Assembly: GCA_017476305.1 (NCBI GenBank)
Contig: JAFVAA010000762.1
Location: 1 to 9,548 of the forward strand
Direction of reading: 5' to 3'
Length of the DNA stretch: 9,548 nucleotides
DNA from: Lachnospiraceae bacterium
GTDB taxonomy: Bacteria > Bacillota > Clostridia > Lachnospirales > Lachnospiraceae
A program made the position numbers and the translations under genes. The notes under the pieces were generated by a model. It searched no databases. It was not told the DNA's origin and saw nothing but the letters and a program-made list of their open reading frames with translations. Positions 1 through 5,110 of the stretch are shown one piece after another. The number at the start of each line of letters is the position of its first letter. Position 1 is the first letter of the stretch.

Positions 1-1
1 A

Positions 2-409
2 AAGGCTGTCATGTCCATCGGAGCTGTAAAGGGGGTAGAGGTCGGAGACGGTTTTTCCGTGGCAGATTCTTTTGGCTCGCAGAATAACGACTCCTTTGTG
101 GTGGAAAAAAAGGGCAGGATTACAAAAGAGACGAATCATGCCGGGGGGATTTTGGGAGGCCTTAGTGATGGTTCGGATATCGTACTCAGGGCTGCAGTAA
201 AGCCGACCCCTTCGATTGCGCGTTCGCAGAAGACCGTGAATCGGGATGGGGAGGAAATTTCCATAGAAATCGGAGGACGCCATGATCCGATCATCGTACC
301 GAGAGCAGTGGTGGTAGTGGAAGCGATGGTTTCTCTTACGATCCTTGATATGCTGTTTGCTTCCATGACCTCTGAACTGGATCGGGTGAAACGTTTCTTT
401 GGCGAATAA
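2..409 (+). CDS. aroC: Chorismate synthase, C-terminal part (5' end outside window)
   Basis: This is the last ~135 residues of chorismate synthase, which converts 5-enolpyruvylshikimate-3-phosphate to chorismate using reduced FMN, the final common step to aromatic amino acids and folate. The reading frame is open from base 2, so the start lies upstream. Visible family hallmarks are AVKGVEVGDGF near the left edge, NHAGGILGGLSDG, the AVKPTPSI segment, and RHDPIIVPRAVVVVEAM, which fits the third chorismate synthase signature (R-H-D followed by a conserved E-A/M). It ends at TAA 407-409, the normal C-terminal position for the family. No U-rich terminator follows directly; 428-454 can form a weak bulged hairpin (GCGG/CCGC plus CAAA/TTTG). 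Transcripts may read into the small gene at 519. The identification is secure; only completeness is unknown. Confidence 0.95.
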   Translation, partial: KAVMSIGAVKGVEVGDGFSVADSFGSQNNDSFVVEKKGRITKETNHAGGILGGLSDGSDIVLRAAVKPTPSIARSQKTVNRDGEEISIEIGGRHDPIIVPRAVVVVEAMVSLTILDMLFASMTSELDRVKRFFGE

Positions 410-432
410 ATGATTAACAGTTCCTAAGCGGA

Positions 433-461
433 ATGTCAAATGATACTTTGCCGCATAGAAT
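433..461 (+). promoter_or_regulatory. Possible sigma-A promoter before the 54-aa gene
   Basis: ATGTCA (433-438) and TAGAAT (456-461) are separated by 17 bases and match the -35 and -10 consensus at 4/6 and 5/6 positions. The site lies 58 bases before the ATG at 519. It would let the small gene be expressed independently of aroC. This is a short-motif match only, and read-through from aroC is equally possible. Confidence 0.25.
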
Positions 462-518
462 AAAAGAAAGCTGCATGTTAGATAAGACCTGTGTCTGAAA
501 TGAAACGGAGGGAGTCAC

Positions 519-683
519 ATGAGATATTACTATGAGGCAGAGGAACAGGAAAGAAGGAGACGGGCAAAGGAGAATCTGTATGAGATACAGCCAAAAAGAA
601 AAAAGCAGGACAGTCTGGTAATTGAAGAAGATACGGTTTATGAGATTGATGAGGTATGTATGAACCGCAGGGAATGGAAATAG
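519..683 (+). CDS. Small charged hypothetical protein, 54 aa
   Basis: I do not recognise this protein. The case for a real gene is an ATG at 519 preceded by a strong ACGGAGGGAG ribosome binding site (505-514), a stop at 681, and a rho-independent terminator beginning about 20 bases later. The 54-residue product is very hydrophilic. It opens with MRYYYEAEEQ, followed by an arginine/lysine-rich stretch with alternating E and R/K that could form a charged helix (residues 6-31). An acidic segment follows (LVIEEDTVYEIDEV, residues 33-46), and the protein ends in a basic tail with one cysteine (C47). There is no signal peptide or membrane segment, so it should be cytoplasmic. It sits between aroC and a convergent Cys-rich gene, which gives no clue to function. 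The opposite-strand frame across this stretch lacks an RBS, which supports the plus-strand reading. Confidence 0.6.
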   Translation: MRYYYEAEEQERRRRAKENLYEIQPKRKKQDSLVIEEDTVYEIDEVCMNRREWK

Positions 684-703
684 GCCGGATGCTGTATCAT
701 ATG

Positions 704-740
704 AAAAGAAACCCCGGAGGACCGGGGCTTCTTTTTTTCT
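704..740. terminator. Bidirectional rho-independent terminator
   Basis: CCCCGG (712-717) pairs with CCGGGG (722-727) around an AGGA loop. AAGAA (706-710) and TTCTT (729-733) extend the stem past one A/C mismatch. On the plus strand the stem is followed by CTTCTTTTTTT, a good U-tract. On the minus strand it is followed by TTTCTTTTC, a usable U-tract. It therefore ends the 54-aa gene from the left and can also end the convergent Cys-rich gene from the right. Confidence 0.85.
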
Positions 741-743
741 TAT

Positions 744-804
744 GTGCGCTCCCAGGCGCACGGTTCTATGCCATAGAGCCCTAAAAGAAACGGCTCGGGC
801 CTCT
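744..804. other. Cluster of hairpins between convergent genes, with competing pairings
   Basis: GTGCGC (744-749) pairs with GCGCAC (756-761). Immediately after it, GGTTCTA (762-768) pairs with TAGAGCC (774-780), with one G-U. The right arm of the second hairpin can instead pair further right: GAGCC (776-780) with GGCTC (792-796), or AGAGCCC (775-781) with GGGCCTCT (797-804) with one bulged base. None is followed by a U-tract, so they are not obvious terminators. They would form in the 3' region of the minus-strand Cys-rich mRNA and could protect its end. The pairings are read directly; the role is unknown. Confidence 0.4.
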
Positions 805-825
805 TGTGTTTTTTGTGGTCCTGTT

Positions 826-1038
826 TTAGAAGAAACCACCATTTCCTCCACCGCAGCAGCAGCACAGAATAAGTATGATCCAGATAATGGAGCTGCATCC
901 GTTGTCACCACATGAATTACCGAAGCCAAATCCGCCATTTCCACCACAGCAGCAGAGCAAAAGTAAGATGATAATCCAATTGCATCCGTTATCGTTTCCA
1001 TTGCATCCGCCACAGGTTGTTGCTGCTAAATCACTCAT
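826..1038 (-). CDS. Cys/Gly-rich small protein, 70 aa, two internal repeats
   Basis: The 70-residue product contains 12 cysteines (9, 12, 19, 29-31, 43, 48, 59-62) and many glycines. It has a short head (MSDLAATTCGGC) and two similar units, residues ~16-38 and ~45-70. Each unit is DNGC, then a run of I/L/W (WIIILLLL at 21-28; IIWIILIL at 51-58), then CCC or CCCC, then GGNGGF. It resembles short high-cysteine proteins of Clostridia that databases sometimes label chorion class high-cysteine protein; that label is by composition and says nothing about function. The hydrophobic runs are only 8 residues, too short to span a membrane alone. Start: ATG at 1038 with GGAGG four bases upstream on the minus strand. 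It converges on the 54-aa gene and diverges from purC. A late-sporulation-like promoter precedes it, so a spore-surface role is possible but unproven. The Cys clusters could alternatively bind metal or form disulfides. Confidence 0.75.
   Translation of the reverse strand: MSDLAATTCGGCNGNDNGCNWIIILLLLCCCGGNGGFGFGNSCGDNGCSSIIWIILILCCCCGGGNGGFF
839..903 (-). repeat. Imperfect direct repeat, copy 1 (C-terminal unit of Cys-rich gene)
   Basis: This stretch and 935-990 align at DNA level. Both begin CCATTTCC on the plus strand, continue through a CAGCAGCAG-like Cys-codon run, and end TGCATCCGTT. Copy 1 is nine bases longer, so the reading frame is preserved. The gene appears to have grown by tandem duplication. 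TGCATCCG occurs a third time at 1002-1009, within the N-terminal NGN region. Confidence 0.6.
935..990 (-). repeat. Imperfect direct repeat, copy 2 (N-terminal unit of Cys-rich gene)
   Basis: This is the partner of 839-903, sharing CCATTTCC at the left and TGCATCCGTT at the right, with a Cys-codon run between. It encodes the first hydrophobic/Cys/Gly unit of the small protein. Confidence 0.6.
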
Positions 1039-1050
1039 AAATCCTCCATT

Positions 1051-1068
1051 CTGCCTTGTTTTTGGCAG
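1051..1068 (-). other. Leader hairpin of the Cys-rich gene
   Basis: CTGCC (1051-1055) and GGCAG (1064-1068) form a 5-bp stem with an 8-base loop in the untranslated leader of the minus-strand gene, immediately before its GGAGG at 1043-1047. It could affect translation or mRNA stability. It is short and may be incidental. Confidence 0.35.
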
Positions 1069-1087
1069 TTAAATTTATTTACAATCC

Positions 1088-1114
1088 TATCTTATGCGGT
1101 ACTGCTTGGACAGT
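1088..1114 (-). promoter_or_regulatory. Candidate sporulation (sigma-K-like) promoter for the Cys-rich gene
   Basis: On the minus strand, AC (1114-1113) is followed by 16 bases and then CATAAGATA (1096-1088). This fits the Bacillus subtilis sigma-K pattern AC-N16/17-CATAnnnTA. Transcription would begin near 1080, giving a leader of about 40 bases. A sigma-A alternative, TATACT at 1117-1112, has no acceptable -35. The consensus has few fixed bases, so chance matches occur, and sigma-E patterns are similar. Confidence 0.35.
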
Positions 1115-1159
1115 ATACACTTATTTTCACTTTTTTGTTCCACATATATAGTAAGCATT

Positions 1160-1178
1160 ACTTCCGTTCGAAGTACTT
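1160..1178. promoter_or_regulatory. Inverted repeats upstream of purC, possible operator
   Basis: ACTTC (1160-1164) and GAAGT (1170-1174) form an inverted repeat with a 5-base centre. It overlaps the perfect palindrome AAGTACTT (1171-1178). The site is about 75 bases before the purC -35. The CGAAC core on the minus strand is reminiscent of half of a Gram-positive PurBox, but the match is incomplete. This is a candidate protein-binding site only. Confidence 0.25.
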
Positions 1179-1249
1179 AACGAAATGACATCGAAGGATG
1201 AACTGTTCCTGATATACCAATGATTTCTGTGAGATTTTGGTTTGCCTAC

Positions 1250-1278
1250 TTGCGATTTGAGGGAAATACGGTTATAAT
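1250..1278 (+). promoter_or_regulatory. Sigma-A promoter of the pur operon
   Basis: TTGCGA (1250-1255) and a perfect TATAAT (1273-1278) are separated by exactly 17 bases. Transcription should start near 1285, leaving a leader of only about 32 bases before the purC GTG. That is too short for a purine riboswitch or a leader terminator. Regulation, if any, should act by a protein at or upstream of the promoter. Confidence 0.8.
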
Positions 1279-1316
1279 ATAAAATTGATTAAATATGATG
1301 TGAGGAGGACACGGTA

Positions 1317-2033
1317 GTGAAGAAATTAGAAATGATTTATGAAGGCAAAGCAAAAAAGGTCTTTCAGACGGAGGATGAAAATGTAGTAATTGTAGATTAT
1401 AAAGATGATGCGACAGCATTTAACGGGGAAAAAAAGGGAACCATCGTGGGAAAAGGCGTGATCAATAACAAAATGACCAATTTTCTGTTCCGGAAATTGG
1501 AAAAAGCCGGAGTTCCTACTCACTATGTGGAGGAGCTGAGTGACAGAGAGACAGCGGTAAAAAAGGTGGAGATCATCCCTCTGGAGGTGATCGTACGAAA
1601 TGTGGCGGCAGGCAGCTTTTCGAAGCGTTTAGGAATTGAAGAAGGGTTTGAGCTTCTGTGTCCTACGTTAGAGTTTTCCTATAAGGACGATGCTTTGGGA
1701 GATCCGCTGATCAATGATTATTTTGCGATCGCGATTGGAGCTGCTACGAGAGAGGATATTGATGTCATTACGAAATATGCATTTATGGTAAATGATTTCT
1801 TAAAAGAATTTTTTGACGAATGTGGGATCGACCTCATTGATTTCAAGATCGAGTTCGGAAAAACAAGCGACGGGACGATTCTTTTAGCGGATGAGATCTC
1901 ACCGGATACATGCAGATTTTGGGATAAAAAGACACATGAAAAATTAGATAAGGACCGTTTCAGAAGAGATCTTGGCGGGGTAGAGGATGCCTATAAAGAA
2001 GTGGCTAAGAGAATTGGAATCATAGAAAAATAA
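1317..2033 (+). CDS. purC: Phosphoribosylaminoimidazole-succinocarboxamide synthase (SAICAR synthetase)
   Basis: PurC joins CAIR and aspartate using ATP to give SAICAR, in the cytoplasm, during de novo purine synthesis. At 238 residues it has the usual bacterial length. Visible motifs in order are the ATP-binding YEGKAKKVF (8-16), [12 protein letters not shown] (30-41), the first PurC signature [15 protein letters not shown] (86-100), the substrate region [12 protein letters not shown] (124-135), the second signature LIDFKIEFG (173-181), and [14 protein letters not shown] (190-203). The start is GTG at 1317, chosen because GAGGAGG (1302-1308) lies eight bases upstream and family members begin a few residues before YEGKAK; the next ATG (1332) has no RBS. 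It is first in the operon, 34 bases before purF. It shares the aspartate/fumarate chemistry with purA and purB downstream. Confidence 0.97.
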   Translation: MKKLEMIYEGKAKKVFQTEDENVVIVDYKDDATAFNGEKKGTIVGKGVINNKMTNFLFRKLEKAGVPTHYVEELSDRETAVKKVEIIPLEVIVRNVAAGSFSKRLGIEEGFELLCPTLEFSYKDDALGDPLINDYFAIAIGAATREDIDVITKYAFMVNDFLKEFFDECGIDLIDFKIEFGKTSDGTILLADEISPDTCRFWDKKTHEKLDKDRFRRDLGGVEDAYKEVAKRIGIIEK

Positions 2034-2056
2034 TATAAAACGACGCTCTTTGAACG

Positions 2057-2062
2057 AAAGGA
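2057..2062 (+). promoter_or_regulatory. Ribosome binding site that decides the purF start
   Basis: AAAGGA lies five bases before ATG 2068. The earlier in-frame starts TTG 2050 and ATG 2062 have no Shine-Dalgarno sequence at a workable distance. ATG 2068 is therefore preferred, although the site is weaker than others in the operon. Confidence 0.6.
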
Positions 2063-2067
2063 TGAAG

Positions 2068-3600
2068 ATGGAGAATATAAATAATATCAATCATATAGAC
2101 GGACAAGATGTCCGGGACGGGCATTCTGTTCGTGGGGAAGCCTGTCTGCTTTCCGGTGAAGAGGAAGGGAAACCCGGGGAGGAATGTGGTGTCTTTGGGA
2201 TGTACGATCTGGCTGGCGGGGATGTGGCAAGCACGATTTATTATGGCCTGTTCGCACTGCAGCACCGGGGACAGGAGAGCTGCGGAATCGCTGTCAGCAG
2301 GACGGACGGGCCGAAAAGGAATTCGAGCACCTATAAAGGCATGGGACTGGTGAATGAAGTGTTTCAGGCAGAAAAGCTCGAGCAGATGTCGGGAGATATC
2401 GGCGTGGGGCATGTACGGTATTCGACGGCGGGAGCCAGTGTGGCGGAAAACACACAGCCTCTCGTGCTGAACTATATCAAAGGAACCTTGTCCTTGGCGC
2501 ATAATGGAAATTTAGTAAATGCACTGGATCTGAGAACGGAGCTGGAGCTTGGGGGAGCAATCTTCCAGACGACGATTGATTCGGAGGTCATTGCCTACCT
2601 GATTGCCAGGGAAAGGCTGAATACGAACACGGTAGAAGAGGCTGTGAAAAATGCGATGCAGCGGTTAAAGGGAGCGTATTCGTTAGTTGTCGCCAGTCCC
2701 AGAAAGTTAATCGGTGCCAGAGATCCCCAGGGATTCAGGCCTCTTTGTATCGGGAAGCGGGACAATGCCTATATCATCACGTCAGAAACCTGTTCTTTAG
2801 ATACGATAGGCGCAGAGTTCGTCCGGGATGTGGAGCCGGGAGAGATCGTTACGATCACGCCTGAGGGGCTTCAGTCCGATAAAAGCATGGTGACGGGAAG
2901 GATTGCAAGATGCATCTTTGAATATATTTACTTTGCGAGACCGGACAGCTATATTGATGGAATCTGCGTGCATAATTCACGTATTACGGCAGGAAAGATT
3001 TTAGCGCAGACGCACCCGGTGGAGGCAGATATCGTAGTGGGAGTGCCGGAGTCGGGGAATGCAGCGGCGATGGGCTATGCGATTGAATCCGGAATCCCTT
3101 ATGGAACGGCATTTGTCAAAAACAGCTATGTAGGAAGGACATTCATCAAACCGAAGCAGTCTTCCAGAGAATCCAGCGTCATGATTAAATTAAACGCTTT
3201 AAAAGAGGTGGTCGCCGGGAAACGTGTGGTGATGGTGGATGACTCCATCGTGCGGGGGACGACGAGTGCCAGGATCGTGAAGATGTTAAAGGATGCAGGA
3301 GCTACGGAGGTGCATGTGAGGATCAGCTCTCCGCCATTTAAATACCCGTGCTATTTTGGAACAGATGTGCCGGACAGCGATCAGCTTCCTGCGTATAGTC
3401 ATACGGTAGAGGAAATCAGAGCTATGATCGGTGCAGATTCCCTGGGATATCTGGATTTTGACCGGCTGCACGAACTGATTGATGGAGATATGGGATATTG
3501 TCACGCCTGTTTTTCAGGGGAGTATCCGGTGGAGCCGCCGAAGGAGGATATTCGGGGGGGAATACGAAAAATAGATTTGGAGGAGCATTATGAGCAATGA
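2068..3600 (+). CDS. purF: Amidophosphoribosyltransferase (glutamine PRPP amidotransferase)
   Basis: PurF makes 5-phosphoribosylamine from PRPP and glutamine, the committed step of purine synthesis. From ATG 2068 it is 510 aa. The N-terminal glutaminase domain begins at Cys40 in EECGVFGMYD, the expected nucleophile exposed by propeptide removal, followed by LQHRGQESCG, GHVRYSTAG and LAHNGNL. The phosphoribosyltransferase domain carries the PRPP loop VVMVDDSIVRGTTS (~387-400). Four cysteines match the [4Fe-4S] ligands of Bacillus-type PurF: C282 (RCIFEYIYF), C428 (PCYFGTD) and C478/C481 (CHAC). This suggests an oxygen-sensitive cluster enzyme. The propeptide is odd: about 39 residues, Asn-rich then acidic, against 11 in B. 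subtilis. Starts at TTG 2050 or ATG 2062 would make it longer still. The last 11 bases overlap purB, implying translational coupling. Confidence 0.96.
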   Translation: MENINNINHIDGQDVRDGHSVRGEACLLSGEEEGKPGEECGVFGMYDLAGGDVASTIYYGLFALQHRGQESCGIAVSRTDGPKRNSSTYKGMGLVNEVFQAEKLEQMSGDIGVGHVRYSTAGASVAENTQPLVLNYIKGTLSLAHNGNLVNALDLRTELELGGAIFQTTIDSEVIAYLIARERLNTNTVEEAVKNAMQRLKGAYSLVVASPRKLIGARDPQGFRPLCIGKRDNAYIITSETCSLDTIGAEFVRDVEPGEIVTITPEGLQSDKSMVTGRIARCIFEYIYFARPDSYIDGICVHNSRITAGKILAQTHPVEADIVVGVPESGNAAAMGYAIESGIPYGTAFVKNSYVGRTFIKPKQSSRESSVMIKLNALKEVVAGKRVVMVDDSIVRGTTSARIVKMLKDAGATEVHVRISSPPFKYPCYFGTDVPDSDQLPAYSHTVEEIRAMIGADSLGYLDFDRLHELIDGDMGYCHACFSGEYPVEPPKEDIRGGIRKIDLEEHYEQ

Positions 3601-5044
3601 CAGATATACAAGCCCGCTTTCGGAGCGTTATGCGAGCAAGGAGATGCAGTATATTTTTTCTCCTGATAAAAAGTTTAAGACATGGAGAAGCTTGTGGATC
3701 GCACTTGCAGAAGCAGAGAATGAATTAGGACTTTTAAATGAAGAAGGCGGACCTGCCGTGACAGAGGAGCAGATCGAAGAATTAAAGGCACATGCGGAGG
3801 ATATCAATTACGAAGTGGCAAAGGAGCGGGAAAAGCTGGTACGTCATGACGTGATGTCCCATGTGTATGCTTACGGCGTGCAGTGTCCGAAGGCTGCCGG
3901 GATTATTCATCTGGGGGCGACTTCCTGCTATGTGGGGGATAACACGGATGTCATTATTATGACGGAAGCGCTGAACCTGATTCGAAAGAAGCTTTTGAAC
4001 GTGATGGGGGAGCTTTCGAAGTTTGCCCTGAAATATAAGGATTTGCCGACATTAGCGTTTACACATTTCCAGCCGGCACAGCCGACGACTGTGGGAAAGC
4101 GTGCCACACTCTGGCTTCAGGAATTTTTCATGGATTTTGAGGATGTGGAGTATGTGCTTTCTACGATGAAGCTTTTAGGCTCGAAAGGGACCACTGGAAC
4201 ACAGGCAAGCTTTATGGAGCTTTTTGACGGGGATGAGGAAAAGGTAAAGGCGCTGGACAAAAGGATTGCAGAGAAGATGGGCTTTGAAGCGTGTTTCCCC
4301 GTATCCGGTCAGACCTATTCCAGAAAGCTGGATACGAGAGTATTGAATGTACTTGCGGGGATCGCGGCCAGTGCACATAAATTTTCGAATGATATCAGGC
4401 TTTTACAGCATTTAAAGGAGATTGAGGAGCCGTTTGAAAAGAATCAGATCGGTTCTTCGGCTATGGCATATAAGAGAAATCCGATGCGGAGCGAGCGGAT
4501 CGCTTCCTTAGCGCGCTATGTCATGTCGGATGTGACGAACGGAATGTTTACCTCGGCTTGTCAGTGGTTCGAGAGGACGCTGGATGACTCTGCGAATAAA
4601 AGGATCAGTATACCGGAGGGATTTTTGGCGACGGACGGGATTTTAGACCTTTTGCTGAATGTCGTAGATGGCCTGGTGGTCTATGATAAGGTCATTGAGA
4701 AAAGACTGCTCTCAGAGCTTCCGTTCATGGCGACGGAAAATATCATGATGGATGCGGTAAAGGCAGGCGGGAACAGGCAGGAGCTCCATGAGAGGATACG
4801 TGAGCTTTCGATGGAGGCAGGGAAAAATGTGAAGCAGTATGGAAAAGAAAATAACCTGCTGGAGCTTATTGCAGAGGATTCGAGCTTTCCGGTGGGATTA
4901 GAGGAACTACAGTCTGCCATGCAGCCGGAAAAATACGTAGGACGGGCCCCGTCACAGGTAGAGGAATTCATAAAGGAAGTGATTGCTCCTGTTTTAGAGG
5001 CGAATAGGGATAGTCTGGGAATGAAAGCGGAGATTAATGTCTAA
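3590..5044 (+). CDS. purB: Adenylosuccinate lyase
   Basis: PurB releases fumarate twice: from SAICAR to give AICAR, and from adenylosuccinate to give AMP. The 484-residue protein is longer than the ~430-residue Bacillus form. Motifs are the N-terminal SPLSERYASKEM (8-19), RHDVMSHV (85-92), TSCYVGDNTD (111-120), FTHFQPAQPTTVGKR (157-171, with H159 the presumed general acid), and the fumarate-lyase signature loop GSSAMAYKRNPMRSER (288-303), whose serine is the presumed base. QWFERTLDDSANKR (325-338) and LPFMATENI (377-385) follow. These motifs match animal ADSL unusually well. ATG 3590 lies inside the end of purF, with GGAGGAG (3579-3585) just upstream. It supplies the lyase for both PurC and PurA products encoded in this operon. 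Confidence 0.97.
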   Translation: MSNDRYTSPLSERYASKEMQYIFSPDKKFKTWRSLWIALAEAENELGLLNEEGGPAVTEEQIEELKAHAEDINYEVAKEREKLVRHDVMSHVYAYGVQCPKAAGIIHLGATSCYVGDNTDVIIMTEALNLIRKKLLNVMGELSKFALKYKDLPTLAFTHFQPAQPTTVGKRATLWLQEFFMDFEDVEYVLSTMKLLGSKGTTGTQASFMELFDGDEEKVKALDKRIAEKMGFEACFPVSGQTYSRKLDTRVLNVLAGIAASAHKFSNDIRLLQHLKEIEEPFEKNQIGSSAMAYKRNPMRSERIASLARYVMSDVTNGMFTSACQWFERTLDDSANKRISIPEGFLATDGILDLLLNVVDGLVVYDKVIEKRLLSELPFMATENIMMDAVKAGGNRQELHERIRELSMEAGKNVKQYGKENNLLELIAEDSSFPVGLEELQSAMQPEKYVGRAPSQVEEFIKEVIAPVLEANRDSLGMKAEINV

Positions 5045-5045
5045 A

Positions 5046-5074
5046 GAGCTGTTCGCAAATGGCTGGAACAGTTC
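5046..5074 (+). other. Intercistronic hairpin after purB
   Basis: GAGCTGTTC (5046-5054) pairs with GAACAGTTC (5066-5074) through nine pairs including one G-U, around an 11-base loop, starting two bases after the purB stop. What follows (CTTAGGGTTCTTTTG) is not a clean U-tract, so a full terminator is unlikely. Partial attenuation or an mRNA processing/stability element is more plausible. The right arm lies within the perfect palindrome GGAACAGTTCC (5065-5075). Confidence 0.5.
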
Positions 5075-5098
5075 CTTAGGGTTCTTTTGAAGGATAAT

Positions 5099-5104
5099 GG
5101 AGGA
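5099..5104 (+). promoter_or_regulatory. Ribosome binding site that decides the HD-GYP start
   Basis: GGAGGA lies six bases before ATG 5111. The upstream in-frame TTG at 5087 has only AGGG in front, and it would place this strong site inside the gene. The ATG is preferred. Confidence 0.8.
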
Positions 5105-5110
5105 AAAAAT

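Noticed and set aside
414..1013. A 199-codon open frame on the minus strand
   Set aside because: It runs antisense through the 54-aa gene and the terminator and out of frame through the Cys-rich gene. It has no RBS and no recognisable domain. The two small genes with strong RBS explain the region better.
875..1072. Plus-strand proline-rich 65-aa frame
   Set aside because: It is the antisense shadow of the Gly/Cys codons of the minus-strand gene and lacks a ribosome binding site.
1124..1152. Second possible plus-strand promoter TTTTCA-N17-TATAGT upstream of purC
   Set aside because: The -35 match is poor, and the site is far from purC compared with the much better promoter at 1250-1278.
1285..1316. 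Purine riboswitch or attenuator in front of purC
   Set aside because: The leader from the predicted start to the GTG is only about 32 bases and holds no aptamer or terminator-like structure.
2050..2067. TTG (2050) or ATG (2062) as the purF start
   Set aside because: Neither has a Shine-Dalgarno sequence at a workable distance, whereas ATG 2068 follows AAAGGA by five bases. The alternatives would add at most six residues.
5046..5090. Rho-independent terminator after purB
   Set aside because: The stem has only nine pairs with an 11-base loop, and a G-rich CTTAGGG comes between it and a short TTCTTTT. Full termination is unlikely, though partial attenuation cannot be excluded.
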